Assembly: GCA_034509425.1 (NCBI GenBank)
Contig: JAVTVJ010001378.1
Location: 1-64,000, forward strand
Direction of reading: 5' to 3'
DNA from: Eopsaltria australis
Taxonomy: Eukaryota > Chordata > Aves > Passeriformes > Petroicidae
Length of the DNA: 64,000 nucleotides
How positions within the stretch are numbered: the first letter of the stretch is position 1; every line of letters starts with the position of its first letter. Below the pieces are notes generated by a model that was not told the origin of the DNA, ran no database searches, and was given only the letters and a program-made list of their open reading frames with translations. The position numbers and the translations under genes were made by a program. This document shows, one piece after another, positions 31,101 to 46,100 of the stretch.

Positions 31101-34035
31101 TTGGGGCTGAGAAGAGAGCATTTTTTAGAAAACTTAAAGCCAGTACTACAGATGAGCTGGAAGCACTCTTCATGCAGGTTCTTTAAGAATTTTCTTCCTC
31201 CTGCATTATCCCCCAATTTAACACTCACATATAGATACCCTGGGAGTCAAAGACAGCTGAGCACTTATTTACAGCAAGCCATTTACAGGTTCTTAGTGGA
31301 CGATTAAATAAATTCCTTGCCTCTGAAAGGTTACTTTCAGTGGAATCCAGGGTACTATTTTAAGTGGATGGAGAAATCAGTCACTTCTAACAGTCAACAC
31401 AAAGACAAGGGACTACATTTGTTGTAGCAGATGGGCTAATTAATCCACAAGCAAGTTGTGAATGTTAAATAAAGAATATATCTTTTCTCATGTAAACCAT
31501 CCTCCTGCCCTCTTTGATTAAGCTTTTGTTTAATGAATGCTCTCTCCCCCTGTCCCTGGCTATTGGACACACTGCAAAGTCTGGGCCCCTTGTCATCATC
31601 TCCCCCGGAGTGACTAGTGGCCACTGTCTGGATCCTTGCCATCCCCTTTGGATTCTTGCTCTGAACCCAGCCACATGCAAAACTTCATCAGCATCAGAAA
31701 ATAAACAAGGAAATGGGCTTTGTCTTTCATGCAAATATCAACTGACGTTGGCCTACTGCCACTTATAATGCCAGCACCAGTGCACACAAGAATATTTCCA
31801 CTCACACAGAGGTGGACAGCAGAGAAGGACAGGAGCAAATAACAAAACACTGACTATAAAATATGTAGACAAATAGTTGTTAAGTTATCCTCATGTTGTG
31901 AGTTCTAAAGAAAAGGTGAAGAAAAATCAGTCCTTCAATGAAGACCGCTTCCAGGTTTTAAATGCCTGTGACTGAAAATTTAAACTGCCTTGTCTGTCTT
32001 CTAACATTTTTCTGCTTTAGATCATTTAATGCTGGCCAGAATTTTTGAAACAAAAGAGCCAGAAATGTTGATATGTTTCCTGTAGTATTTACTTTTTCCA
32101 TATTAAAAGGAAAAGAGCAGAACAAAGGAAAAAAGGGAAAAAGTAGGTATAGTCATGCAACAAAACGTGTTGCATTAGCAGCTCATGAGACAACCTCCTA
32201 TCCTCAGCAAATACCTGGCATATGCAAGTTTAAATTTAAGATCAGCTCTGCTGAAGTAAAATCCTTTGAGACACTTCATTTATTCAGTAAAGGAAATGGG
32301 AAGAATAACTGAAGTGTTCTGCAAGAGCAGAGATGTCTAGACACACAGCTTTCCTAGAGAAATGACTGAGATGCTGTCTGACATGATGATGGAGTTCACA
32401 CAAGGCTCACTGTCCGATGAGATTTCAACACCCATGCAGATGATGCCTCTGACCTGACAGGTGCTAAATCTGCTCTCATCACAGCAGTCCCTTCACCTTC
32501 AATCTCTCACCCTAAATGCACCCAGGCTACCATTCCCTGCGTGCATCCTCGGACAGCAGACTGGCAAAAAGATCAAGCACTGTTCTTAAGCTTGAGCAGC
32601 CCTTCTTTAGGACAGGAATTCCTAAGTGCAGGCAACAGGAAAAAAGAACAAAAACATATCACCTTCCTCCCAGACTTACAGCTTTTGGCATACAGAAACT
32701 CTAGAAAATGTCCAGAGCTGAGGGCCAACACCTGTGAGGTTCCCTGGGCAGGACAGGATGGCACTGCACATGTGAGTGCCTGGTGACACACATGCCAGAG
32801 AGGACACTGTGAGTCTTCTGCTAACACAAAAGTGACAGTTCATCTGTGGAAAGGGTATTTGACACACTGACATTTCAGGTTACAGTTTAGTAGTAAGCCG
32901 CATTTCTTCAGCAAGTTAATCTGAAAGATAGTAGATTTAGCCATTATCCAATACCACTATCTCAGTCAGGGTTCATGCAAGTTCAGTAAAGGGACAATTT
33001 TTATTATGCTGGTTAATGACATTTCCTCCTCCTTGGCCAGATGAGTTAAGCAACTCTTGTTCCAATTTGATCCTTTGCTGCCCTGACTGTGAAATCTTGT
33101 CATCCTTCCTAAAGGCTACACAAGCTGCTGAACAGGCAGGCTCTGGCTGCTTCCCTCAAGCTGAACCACAGGCTTATAACAAGAATTACATCTCTATTAC
33201 TTGTAGAGCTGAGGTTTGATAACTGGTTTGTGTAGTTGGCTCAACAATACTGGACAGGCCCAGGCAATGCCCAGAACTGCAGTCTTCTGTGCATCTCTGT
33301 GTGCAACCAGTATACCGCTTCTACTTCCCAATATTTAGCAGAAATCTACTGTGGCTGAAAAGCCTATGGGTAAGGCTTTATCCAAGCAAGACAAAATAAA
33401 TGTTACAAAAACTGGGAAGACATAAAAATATACCTATTTCCACTCTGTAAAATTTCCTCTCAGAGGGAGACAACCCAGTGACTTCTTGGCAATTTTGATA
33501 ATTTAAACAGCAGTTGTCAGAAAAAAAGGCACCTTCCTTTCAATTGACCTCAGGATGATGTTTCGTTTTGTCAGAGTTGTTCACTGAGATCTGTGCATCT
33601 GTGGGCACGTCTGACAGCTAGAGCTTCTCTCTATGAAGGACATGACACATTTCTGAAAGACCCTGGCAAAGAGCTGGACACTGCCTGGAAATATTGCCTA
33701 ACAAGGTATCCTAGGGAATTCAGAAGATTTTTAAAGTGGGATGGAAAAAATGTCCCAGCTAGATGTACAGTGAATGGACAAATAGTTCTCATCACATCTG
33801 CAGTTAATACAGCAAACTAGTGAGCAAGGTAACACCTTGTGCTTGTGAAAATTTGGTCCTCCAACATATAGAAACCCAGTATCTTTTTCCTTCATGATTT
33901 TGCCTTCTCTACCCAGTCACCTCTAAATAAAACAAAACTACTGCTAAAAACATCTCCCAAAATTCTGTGTGCAGAATCATACTCCATGTTTTGAAAAACA
34001 TTGAAGTCTGTTGTAAGCAAAGCAGTCACTGAAGA

Positions 34036-34082
34036 CCCCCCCCCCCAACTTTGGGAGGAGGTTTGGGGTTTTAAACCCCAAA
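34036..34082. repeat. Poly(C) run and adjacent perfect inverted repeat
   Basis: Eleven C at 34036-34046 are followed by TTTGGGGTTT (34062-34071), one T, then AAACCCCAAA (34073-34082), a perfect 10-bp inverted repeat. The poly(C) and the GGGG blocks could also interact. No function is implied. Confidence 0.8.
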
Positions 34083-36249
34083 TGTGTTGATTTCCTAATT
34101 GCATTTATGATATTGAGTACAGGAAATGGATTGTGTTTTAGATGCATGTCTACAGCCTGCTTCTAGCTGGCTGGGTGAGATACAGTGATCATTCACTACA
34201 AATGCCTGCGAGCATTTCAATCTCCTTGATACTGTATGGGATATTTCCATACCTAAAGGCTTTTTGTGGACCTGGGCCCTCACCTTGGGACATCTCTTTA
34301 AAACCACTTGGATGCTACAATTCACATCTCCAGGGTAACTATCACTGCTCCGACAAGTTTTAAACCATGAGTTCAGCAGCTTTAATTTGTAGCCAAATTG
34401 CAAACTTAATTTCATAACATGAGGCTTGACAGTCTGTGTACCTGGAGAAAATTTCCTCCAAATCATCACTGTATTTTACAGCAATGCACATCTTACAAAG
34501 ATCCTTTCAAGTCCTTTAATGCTGATGTCCAACAACATCAGAACAGCTCAGAAAGTTCAGTTCAGAAAGTACAGCAACAACTCAGAAAAGATTCACTTAG
34601 GTTTTGAAAGACAGAATATACCATTATCTACAATTCACTTGGTTTGTATTATCTGCATTTATCTTGTGAGTGAAATGAAATCACCAAATTAAATTCAAGA
34701 ATTACTGTGTTAGTTTCAGAATGAGCTGTCTGGAGACAACTGCTGGTAGACATGTATTTGTGATCAGCTGCTGTCTTTTTCCAACTCACTCAATCTGCCC
34801 AGATCTGTGACTGCAATCACAGTTGAATCTGTTGCAATCACTTTCTTTTTTTGCATCCTCTTCCAGCTTGTATTCCCAGCCTTATTCCACCTTCCCTTGC
34901 TTTGCCACCTCTGTTCTTTCTCAGGCTGTCGGTTCTCACTGTGCCTTTTTCTTTCAGTGCAGGCCCTTTTTTACTCCCTAGGACTCTCACGGCTGCTGAT
35001 TCCAGAATCTTCCGTCTTTCCTTTCCTGAACTCTCTACAAAGACCTCCCACTGCCCTCTCACTGAACCTGTCCCCTCCCTGTAGGCTGGGAACGCTGGCA
35101 CTTGTCATCCTCCCAGGGTGACAGCTGGAGAGCTGAACACTCATGAGGTCTGCCTTCACCAGCACCTCCTGGTACCAACACAAATGCTCAGCTAACCCAG
35201 ATGGTAATGTTGCAAGGCTGGGGTGTATTTACTATGCAAATTGCTTTTAATATTGACAAACAGTTTTTCTGATGATATTAAGATTCTGCCTGAGGGCAAT
35301 AAAGACTAAACTAGCTGTGGCATGCATAAAATACGTTGTGTTACTTCTTGATATAATTAGAACATCATTTATTACATTAATCATTGCAAACTTTTTCTGC
35401 TTGGGGATAGGGCATTAAATAAATCTCTCATGAGATCTACCACACACAGTAATCCTTTGATGGTGGGGAAAAATACAATCAAAGGCCAGTGTATGTGCTC
35501 AGAGCAAACAATTTTTATCTCTAAGCTTCGCACTGAATGCTATAGTCTCCTGTGAACTTTATGGTCTCTCTGCTCTACCAGAAGTTCACTCTCCAATTTC
35601 TCTTACCAGCTATGTGCTTTTCTCAGAGAAGAGGCTCTTCAAAAGGTAATTGCCATTAAAGTTTTAGGGGATCAAATTAATGACATTCTTTAATCATCTG
35701 CAGTTCCCAAAGAAAAATGGAAGAGGCTGAATGGCAGATTTTAGGACTCCAAATAATGTGTAGTCACTTTTTTTCCTTTTAGGGAATCATACTCTATGTT
35801 TCGCTCATAGAAAAGTTTCTCTTTCACTTCCAAAAAAAAACCCCACCCTTCCATGAACTCAGTCACGGCTGGCACTGCCACACTTATCACTGTCATAACA
35901 ATTCATCCACAGACAGACGACTGAAACTCCTGGTCTCCTCTGAACCGAGTAGTTTAAAAAGATAGATGGCTGCCTTCTGGCTAATTGTGGGAGTTCTTTC
36001 ATTACTACAAAAAGACTTATTATATCTCAAGTGACTTTATAAGCAGTGAATAATGAGACTTAAAGCCTTTGGAAAAGAGTTCACTGATCAAATGCTGGGA
36101 TAACTTATGGACACAGTGACCTTTTCCCCAGTAAGATTCTTCAAACTGCTGCTGTTGGCCCGTTATTAAAATTCCCCATTTAAGGCATGCAGTTAAGCCC
36201 AAGGCAGACTTAATTTTTTTATTTTTAAATTCAATTTAAGGTAGCATAG

Positions 36250-36720
36250 CAAGACCTACATCTCTCCTAGCATGGAGGACTAACTCCTGGCTGCTCCAGC
36301 TGTGCAGGAACAGGACAGATGGCTGTGGAAGTGCAGGCAGCTGGCTGGGTCTCACTGCCCTGCTTCTGACAGCACTGCTGGCACCAGGAGCCTGCACCCC
36401 ATGTGCCACATGGTCCTCACCCCAGCAAGGGAGCTCCTTTCTGCCAGCATGTCCACCAGCAAGCACCAGCACAGCGGGCTGGCTCCCACGACGCTGCAGA
36501 GAAGAGCAGCAGACAGCACATCACCCCCAGCCTGTCTGGTAAGCTGAGTCTGGCCCTGGCCAGGAGGGTGCTCCGTGTGCCAGCACTGCACACTGCAAAA
36601 CTGCAGAGATATTAAACCCCACAGCAGAGCACTGAGAAAGGTCTCAACCCTGGCTGATGCCCTGGTCAGTTCCTGGGTTCTGCCACATGTCCAGCCCAAC
36701 CCTGCTGGGTGCCACATGTA
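36250..36720. other. GC-rich block, possible old repeat or LTR
   Basis: This ~470-bp stretch is clearly richer in G and C than its surroundings. Frames on both strands stay open for 70-120 codons, which its composition explains. Near the right end, ATTAAACC (36612 on) and a terminal TGCTGGGTGCCACA (near 36704-36717) would fit the 3' part of an avian ERV LTR, but no matching TG start or target duplication was found. Confidence 0.3.
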
Positions 36721-39429
36721 CAAAGTGCTAAGGTTAGAGTGATCCCTAAATGTACCTGCACTTGCTTTCTTAATTAATGTACAACAGACTGGCTCTGCTT
36801 TAATGTTAATTTCTTACTGTGCATTTGTTTTAATTTTATCTTGAAGGAATATAAAAGGTTTCTTCTTTTTGAAAGCAAAACTTGGAGGGTCTCTTTCATT
36901 ATTTTTCCATTCTTCTCTCATGCTGCCTTGAAACTAATTTGACACTGCTGTTCTCCATTGATTTTTCATGGCTTTACTCCAGAATAAGCATATTGGCATT
37001 TTTTTTTTTTTGGCATAATAGTGCTTTCAAAAATTCATTCCAGTGTTTTATAGGATTAAATATTTTAAAAATACTTTAAAGTTGCCATTTAAAAATTACA
37101 ATGTATTCACATGTATTTAGATTTTCTCAGTCACATGGGCTGACAAAACCATAGATACATTAACTTCATCCTGCCTCTGGAACATGTCAACTTCCTTGAT
37201 CTCTTTTTCAAAGAAGAAGAAAATTAATTCAGAGGAACCATTCATTTGATAAAACAATGCACGTAATGGGGCCTTACCTGCCATTCAAAAGTTCATCAGA
37301 TACTTTTGTACGAGAAAGTTTCCCATAGCTTTTAGGAAGGTTTAGCAACAATTTTTATTGAACATCAAGAGAGCAGCTGTAAACTTGTAGCTACACACAA
37401 TAAGCACAAAAGAAACTGTGTAGAGGCACAGAAAAGGAATCTGATGAAACATAATTGTGACTGTTTCCTCTCTTTTGTTTCTCTTTCTCGTACTTTGATC
37501 CTCTTTTAAAGACTATTTATTCCTGTAGGATTACTTCAGTTTTCTACTGAGTGATGGCTTGCTATGTTGACACAGAAATATTTTAAGTTGCTTCTTTCTA
37601 AAGTTTATTTGCAACATTCCTTCTTAGCAGAAAAAATGGTAAAGGATGTGAATATTAATACCAGCTTAATTCTATCCTATTTATATAGCACTGTGACTGT
37701 GTACATATCTGCACTAAGAGCTGCAGCTCCTTTCTGGCTAAAAATCAATTACAGCTATTCTGTCCCTGTGTTTCCAACTCTGTTCTTCTTTCTAGAGTCT
37801 TTCTCCTTCCTCTCTCCCTGTCTCTGCCTTCCTTCACCACTTCCTTCCTGTGTTTTATTCCAGTTGCCTCTTTAGCTTCCCTCCCATATCTTTCACTTGC
37901 TCCTTTGACTCCCTTTATCTACTTGGATTTGGTCTCCATTGTGTTAGAAGCAGCAGCAACCACTCCTGTATGGCTTTAGTATTTAACACCTGCAAAGGGA
38001 ATCTTTCCCTGAATGAAATCTACAGGAAGTCCCTTCATACAGGCTTTAGGAGAGAATGAAGCAGCTGACTCATTTCTCCAATGAACTCTCAGAAAATCAG
38101 CACAGGGCAGTTTCTGAGGAAGTTCATGCAATGCTTATCAGTTTTCTTTTCCCATGCAATTCCAGGTGTATTGCAAAGTTATCAGAGCTGCTGCTCCAGC
38201 TCTCCAAGGCATGTCAAGGCTGGTAAGGCTCAAAAAAAACCACATCAATGAGCTTATGCATTGCTGGTAGTGCTGTTGACTGGTCACAGAACACGTTGCA
38301 TTATTGCCTTGCAATACCACAAATACCACTGAAATACAAACAGTTTTTGAAGAATCTCTTGAGTTAACTTTTCAGGAAAATATCTGGCCTTTGGATACCT
38401 GTGGGCAGTTCTTGCTGCCTTCAACTGCCATGCACCAACATCAGATGGTGCAGTTAGCATACAGAGCAAAAAACACATTTAATTATCAGGAACAAATTCT
38501 TTCTGCTCAGAGAAACAGAATTTTTCTCTAATATGAAGTGAAATTATCTGACAAGCTTTTGATTATCTTAAAAGAAGCATGAACAACTTAAGTAAAACAC
38601 TGAAAAGAATATTGCAATCATACCTACTATACTTACGTATTTGGAAAAAAAAAAGCCTAGGCAAGGATTGTCTTTTTGGTTGTATAGTATCAAGCACCAC
38701 AGAGTCCCAAAGTAAGCAGGGCCTTCTAGATATTGCTGTAGTAAAAATAATTATTATACATCTGTGCTGAGAATTTACACAATGAATTATAAGGGGACAT
38801 GAATTAAAATAGACATGCTTTAAAATAAAGTTTATGGCCTCAACAATGAAATACTTTAACCATGGCACACATGGGGATAGCAAAACAAGGACAATATCAT
38901 CTTTATTTTGTCTCAGGAAGAAAGTCCTTTTAAAAATGAGGATTTCTTTTTGCAATTTATATGACATTTCATAACATAAAAAGATAGATACCCATGAAAG
39001 AAGAAATAAGGCCCCTTATTTTTTACATTATATATCAGAAAAGAAATGATACGTGCACATGAATTCCTGATGGCAATGTACAGATTATATACACAGGATT
39101 ATTTTATAAAGGAAGATGTAAATTCTATGTATGCTTATAATAAAATTATTAAGAGCAGACTATCTAGAAATGCTTTTAGTAAGTTATAAAAATAGCATAG
39201 TGTTTGTAAAAACAAAGTTCCTGAACAAACAAAGACATTTCACCAAAATCAACAGCACTGAAATGCTTCTCAGCTGAACTTCTTAACCAAATCTCAACAA
39301 TTTTAAGATGTCATATTTGTCATCTTACCATGACCCCTGCATTGAAATGTTTATTTACACTAACTTCGCAACTTTCTTCAGCAGGAGGCAAGAAACTGTG
39401 GTAAAATATAAAATATCTATGCCATGCTC

Positions 39430-40126
39430 AAATATAGACTAGGAGAGGAGTGGCTGATGAGCAGCCCAGCTGAAAGGGATCTGGGCATGCTGGCCGACAG
39501 CAGGCTCAGTGTGAGTCAGCATCATGCCCGGAGGGCAAACCCCATCCTGGGGTGCATCAAACACAGCATCACCAGCCTGTCAAGAGACATGATTATCCTG
39601 CTGTATTCAGAGCTGGTGCAGCCTCACCTGGGGTACCTGCATGCAGTTCAGGACCCCAGCATTTGAAAAGGATGTGAAGGTACTTGCATGTGTTGCAGGA
39701 TGGCAGCAAAGCTGGTGAAAGTGCGGGAAGAAATGTTCTGTGAGAAGTAGTCTAGTACTCTGTGTTTGTCTAGTTTGGAGAAAAGGAGGATGAGGGTCAA
39801 CCCCATTGCTCTCTACAGCTTCCTGAGAAGGGAGAGCAGAGAGGGTAGGGTTGATCTCCTTCATATGCAGGCACAGGGCACATGGCAATAGTGCAAAGCT
39901 CCACCACAGGAGGTTTCTTTACTGAGAGGGTGGTCAGACATGGTAACAGGCTTCCTAAAGAGGTGGTGCATGCCCCACACCTGTCTGCATTTAGGAGGCA
40001 TTTGAATAATGCCCATAATAACATGCTTAAATTTTTTGGTCTGGCCTGAATTGGTCAGGCAGTTGAACTACATGATCATACTAGGTCCCTTCCAACTGTA
40101 AATATTTTATTCTATTCTAATCTATT
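39430..40126 (+). mobile_element. CR1 LINE fragment with the end of ORF2
   Basis: The left part encodes the last portion of the CR1 polymerase protein in a diverged form (AERDLGMLADSRLSVSQHHA, then NPILGCIKHSITSLSRDMII, then LVQPHLGYLHAVQ). It then passes through the 3' untranslated region ('cactgagagggtggtcagac' type motifs; 'gaactacatgatcatactaggtcccttccaac') and ends in a TTCTATTCTAATCTATTCT microsatellite. The reading frame is interrupted and the element is 5'-truncated, so it is inactive. Confidence 0.9.
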
Positions 40127-43100
40127 CTCACAGAAACAAAAATATGATGTTGGAACATCACAGCTTGTAAAATTTTTGTTTGTTCTTTAAATAGGGGGCA
40201 GGCAGGGAGCAGCAGCATGAGCTTTCAACTGGATTGATAAATTGTAGTGTAGTGCAGATTTAAACCAAGTCCTGTATGTTCTAACAACTCAGATGTACCT
40301 GGATTCAAAGGCTTCTTCTTGGCTTATTTGTTGAAAAGGTTATGTTTTAGAATGACTCAGTTGAAGAAAAGTGTATTTTTCCCCTTGAAGTGGGCTCCCA
40401 TTTCAAAACCCACATCATGGAGGACTTGAGAGTAGCTTTCTTGTTACTGATGATAGATATATTCTTTAAGAAAGCCATGTTCCTTTAAACTTTCATAGCA
40501 TGCTGGCTTTACAAGCTAGTAAAGTAAAATGTCATAGCATAAAGTTATTGATGAAAAGAACCACATCTGAAAAGCAGAGACTTCCAATAAAGAGTCTGAA
40601 GCCAGCTCAGAATGGCAGGGCAAAATTTAAACAAACCTTCCCCACCCAAGGAGAGGCAGACAGGCATAAATCATTCCCAGCAATCAATTCTGCTATTTGA
40701 ATTCATCCTGACACTTGTTGGGCTCGGTTGCTGATGTGGAACCATGGCAGAAAGGCCAGGCCACCAGGGAAATTTGGCGAGCCTCCACATCTGAGAGTGA
40801 ACCACACGACTGCAGGTCTCCAACCCTTGTATTGCTTTTCTTTGTTCCAAGCATAAACTGTTTTGTCCACTGTGTTTCAGGTCTGTCACAACAAAGAAAA
40901 TGCTTTGATTACCATTCCTATAAGAGATGGGAAATACTGGAATGGTAACGTTGCTTTTTAGGCACAGAGTTTAAAAATAAACCTGCCAAGTTAATGTTCA
41001 TGATTCTGTTTCTCACTGTGGCTACTTTGCAGTTAATTATTGATATTGTTAGACAACAAAGAAAACATCTGAGATAAGGGACTGCAGATTTCTAATTTGT
41101 GAAAATTCTGTGAAAATTCAGTATTTACATACACTGGAGACAAATCTGCTCTTAATGGAGATTCTCAGAGATTTTTGTGGGAGAGAATTTGCATACTAGC
41201 CTTGAGTGCCTTCATTAATACCAAACAGAAATATAATCATACCCTGAATTGTCAGTGTGTAAGTCTCACCAAAACAGTTAAGGTAGTCAGTGCTCACAGA
41301 TACTCAGAACACGCATTTTTTCCCCACCTACCCCTCCAAACCCTAGCCTTAGAAAAAATCAGAAACTGTGAGGTCAGGTACCCAGCCATGCAATCTTAAT
41401 CTCCAGCTTCCCCCTACTGCTGGTCACAGTCAGTGGAAACAAGCTGCAGGCCAGCCATCACATCCTGTGCATCACACAGCTCTACTGAGCAAGAGAGGGA
41501 TTGATTGGAGCAGATTGTGACACTGGGATCTCAGAGAGGGCAATGCCATCCCATCTGACATCCTCATGCATGATCAGCAGCCAAGGTGCACAGGTACCAA
41601 AAGGTATGGGTATCCTCATTTCACCCTGAATTATTTGGGTAGGAGGAGGCACAGAGTCCCTCAAGGCCTGTCAGCAGGACATGCATGTGGTCCATGGGAC
41701 AAGCCAAGAGCCACGGTGCATAACAGGCTGGAAGCAGACTTCAAAGACACTTTTAGAGCTGCCATCAAAACCTTGCAGTTAAGCAGACATGTCGCCCCAG
41801 CAGGTCTATGCTTCTACTCCAGGCCCAGGATAGTCAGCCAGACTTCTTAAAAAGTTAAGTCAACCAGTGGAACACAAAGACTTTCCCTCTCCCTTAAAAA
41901 ATGAGGACAGTATGGACAGAGAGCAGTAGAAGCTGCATATTGACAGACTAGCCTAACAAAGAAGTTATATGCCTGGAAACTGGAAAAGCTGAATGGAGCA
42001 TAACTGTATGAAATCATACCTTTCACTCTGCAAGGCAGTCTTTCCATCAGATTACTACACTTTGGAGTGCAAGAAATTACACACTGCTTTCTGAAGCTTT
42101 AATTTAAAGTAATAAAATATAATCTAACCACCTATCAAATAGGGCTAGGTTTAAGGAGTTAAGTATAAGGTAAGATGGAGGCTACTCTTCTGAAATGCTT
42201 ACACCATCCCAGTCAAATGGGTACAGCAGCTATGTTTAGAAATCTCCCAGCAGTGGAGCAAATGGGAGAAATAACAGGTCTAGTATCAGCCTCTGCTTTC
42301 TTCTCATTATTGCACCCTGATTACTGTTCTTTCATAAAACATGACTCATTATGGCATGTCCCTTTTTTCTCCACCTTCTTGCCTCACCATTTAGCCTTCT
42401 CCCCTCCTCCCCTCCTTTTTCCCCCCAGGGTTCCCAGGTAAACCTCCCAGTCCTGCTAAAGCCATCGGTACTTTAAAAGACATTAACCATGCCATTAGGA
42501 ATTGGCAGGTGAAGTTTGCTGCTATTTCCCCAAATGTCACTAAGAAAAATATTAAATAAGATCTCTGCAAAGATAAACTCTTCTGAAGTTCTAGTAGTAA
42601 CCTCTCCCCAGCCTTTCACTTTCCTTTCTAGCACAACATGTAGATAGATACACCTCCAGAGTCAACCCCAGGTCCTCCTTATGCCCTCTTCTCTAAGTGC
42701 TACTGTTCCAATTTAGCTAGTATTTTCCTTTATACTATCAGATCAGATATTTTTGTTTATCTGAAGTCCAGCTAAAGAGGGCCTACCACATACTCTTTGT
42801 CAAGATAAGGCATTTGCTAATCAAAAAGACTATCAGGTCAGCCTGGCTTTGCAAGCATCCACCCTGCTTAGTCTGTGATTCATTATGCTGCACTTACCCT
42901 TTACCTTCCCTAAGTGTAATCATCCTTCTCTTCGAATTGTACTTTAACACCTTCACACTGTGTATTCTGAACTTAAAGACTGGCAAATCCCATAATGATC
43001 CTAAGCATAGGTACACCAAACTCCTCTGTGCTAAACTGGATTAACAAATCTTCCTATCCCTCCTGGCTACTGCTTCTCTCAATACTTGAGAGTCCCTTGC

Positions 43101-46100
43101 CTCATATTTTTGCCAGTATAACTACTTCTGGAGGTTATCCTAAAAATTGAATCACTGAAAGATCCTGTTTTGAAAATCATCTTTATTAAAATGCTAGGGT
43201 TATTCACCCTACAGACAATTGCCTTCTCCCTCCACGTTACCCACATTCCCCTCAAATCCCCTCTCCTACCCCTTCACTCTTCAGGTGCTTTTCCCACACT
43301 CAAAACATGTACCTGTGCAAATATTTCTGAGAGGTTTTAGACCATTCTGCTTGACACATATAGTAACTCAGCAAAAGGAAGGAAATCTTCAAAATGGTCA
43401 GACTGTGATAAAATGACTACTTTCCTAGACACAAGGCACAGGCAATGTACAGTAGAGCCAGCCAGGTCTTCAAGTTGAAGAGGAAGGCAGGAATGGCTCT
43501 TTAGTACTAAATACCTCACATTTGTGTGAGCATTCTTTCAATTTGCCAAAAGACATAACCTCAGTTTTGGAGGTCTCTAAAAGTCAAAAAAAATCAGATA
43601 TTAAAATAAAATCAGTGAAAGACAGGAAGAGAACAATTCAAAATGCTTAAAAATTATAAAGTTTTACTATTATGACACTTGTTAATCCACGGAGAACATC
43701 TCTATTAATAGACAGTAATATTCAAGGGTGTTATAAACCTATTTCCCAGGATGAGGTCTGATTTATAGTCTTGGACAGAAATTATTCTTTCCATGTCTTA
43801 CCAAAGCAGAAAAAAAGCTTTCACTCAGCATGGTTTCAAGTTAAACAAGTTCAACACAGCAGAGATTCTGCTGCCTTTTAATGCCTTCTGTGTTGGTGTA
43901 AGTTAGCTCAAAGATGGCTTTATTTTTTAGAGCAATATTTAACAGGCCGTTAATCCAGAAAGTGGATTATTGCCTTTGGGTATTTTGTGAAAAAATAAAA
44001 TAGAAATCAACTGAGGTATTTCATTTATTATAGCTGTTGCTGTGCATGGGCAATCATTTATTTTTCACCCATAATACATTAGGCTTCTCTGCACTAGAAC
44101 TTCCTGAAGCAGCTTCACTAACATAGTTCACTCTAAGTCCCATAGAGCCTGTCTTGTCAATTATCTGTGAATTTAGAAAGACTTACACAAAAGATCATAA
44201 TGAGCTGGGTTTGAAAAAGACTGTAAAGGTGTAAGGTATACTGAATACTGAAGCTTGGAATAGCTATGTATTGTGCCAGGTCTTGCACTCAGACAATAAA
44301 TACTATTTCATTTAAAAGTTATGTAAAAAAAAAAGATGGAAGCAGATCTGTGAATTGGACAGGGCAGAACTGGAAACGTCCAAGTTCTGCCTTTATCACT
44401 GGCATAGCCCTGTAATCTTTGCACAGTAACTTAACCTTACTTAACTGTATTTCAATACTCCTCTGTATTTCAACATTTTTCCTGCCTGCTGTAATGCTGC
44501 AGATAGTCAACTTCTATTCTGACTTCAGTAACAAACTGTTGATTTTTTAAAAAATACAGAAAATAATTTTTTTTCCATATTTGCAGGCAACCATCCCCAA
44601 ACATGATGCATGCTTGTTGCACTACACCTCAGAAATGCTGTGTGGCTGAGTTTGCAAAGCACTTCTGAACTTCAAAAAAGAGCACAAAGCAAATTATAGA
44701 AAGGACAGATGTTGAAATTTGATAAAAGCTGCAGCAACAACACAAAGCAAAATGAGGCAAAAGTCATGACTGATATCTGACCCACATCCATACATCTCCA
44801 AATGTCACCAATGGTTAAGACTGGTATTGGATGAGTTACCAAGAGAGGAATCACAGCACAGCGTTAGGAGAAATAGGACAGTTCTTGTGCCAGCATATCT
44901 GCATTTCCAATCTATTTGAAGGAGTCCATTTAAGGTCTGCACATTAGTTGGCAGATGTAGATATAAATGGCTTGCAGGTACAGCTCCTGGAAAATATGAT
45001 GACTGCAAAGAACAACTCCCAGTGCGAGCACTTTGTGTGGCTCCATCCAGCTCCGCCTGTGGCACATTCCTCCGGCAGCAGGCTGGCACCAAAGTCAGAT
45101 CTGCTCTCAGGTTTCTGACTCTCAGCTTCAGTAACACAGTGCACACAGGCACAGTTAACCACAGAACTGGGGTCTCTGTGTACTGCTGTGTCAGGACACT
45201 GCTACACTGGTTTGCTTTTAACTTGTGACATGTAGCATATGCCTGTTTGTGCCTAGAGTCTGTTCCTTGTCACATGGCATGAGAGAGGCTTTTAAACCAC
45301 CATTCACAGGATGTTTGACACATTCAGAAATTCCCTTCTGTGTCAAAATAATAAAGTGGATAAGTCCTCAGGATAAATAGAAAAAGCTAGAATATATGTA
45401 GTTGTATACACTGAATAGCCCCCTGGAATACACATGTAAAACAAGGCTTGTAAATGCAAAATTAATCTTAATTAAAAAAAAAAAAAGTTTTGTGAAAAAA
45501 AGTTACAGGCATATTTGATAGGAGGCCAGAGTATTGTTGCCTGAAGTAAAATGATATTTATAGACCAAAATGTGCAAAACTGGAGCACTGTTTTTGTTGT
45601 GTACAAATTAAGCTAATGTACCATTAAAAGCTAGAGGCTCATATACATTAAAATCAAGAGTTTAGGACACAAACTGTGCTATGACAAACTAACTGTGCAG
45701 ATATGATAGGGAGGATCCAGCATCCAGCTAGGAATTTGAAAAGCAACTTGCTGCTTCTCCTGTGGCATATTTTGGATGAGCCTTCTGAATATTAATATTA
45801 CTCCAAGCCAAAGTGCTCTTTAATTTTTGATAAAATAACTAACAGTTGGTAAAAAGAACAAAAGGATGTGAAGCCTAATGAGAGGTGAGGCACTGCTTCT
45901 GGAGACAGTATGTATTATTTTGTTATGATGCACAACTCTTCCCTAAGTTGGATCTTATATTCCTAACTCTGTAGCAACTTCTTGAAGCCATAGAGAGGAA
46001 TTTTTCTGTTCCCAAGAGTAGAAGGAAAAAGAGGAAATAAGACAGAAAAGAGGCTTATATTCCAGAATCGCAAACTCAGCTTCAGTCAGAGGACATGGAG

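Larger units (their letters stand above)
28106..39429. other. Upstream PDZRN4 intron, left part
   Basis: About 11 kb of AT-rich sequence with no exon or RNA gene recognised. It holds an 11-base C run (34036-34046), a perfect 10-bp palindromic hairpin nearby, a pyrimidine-rich stretch near 37.79-37.91 kb, and a GC-rich block at 36.25-36.72 kb listed separately. Confidence 0.55.

Noticed and set aside
34807..35121. A pyrimidine-rich open frame with hydrophobic leucine-rich translation, looking like a membrane protein
   Set aside because: CT-rich composition alone produces Leu/Ser/Pro/Phe strings. There is no splice context or known motif.
36236..36723. Overlapping long frames on both strands in the GC-rich block
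   Set aside because: Equal openness on both strands reflects composition. No protein motif is visible.
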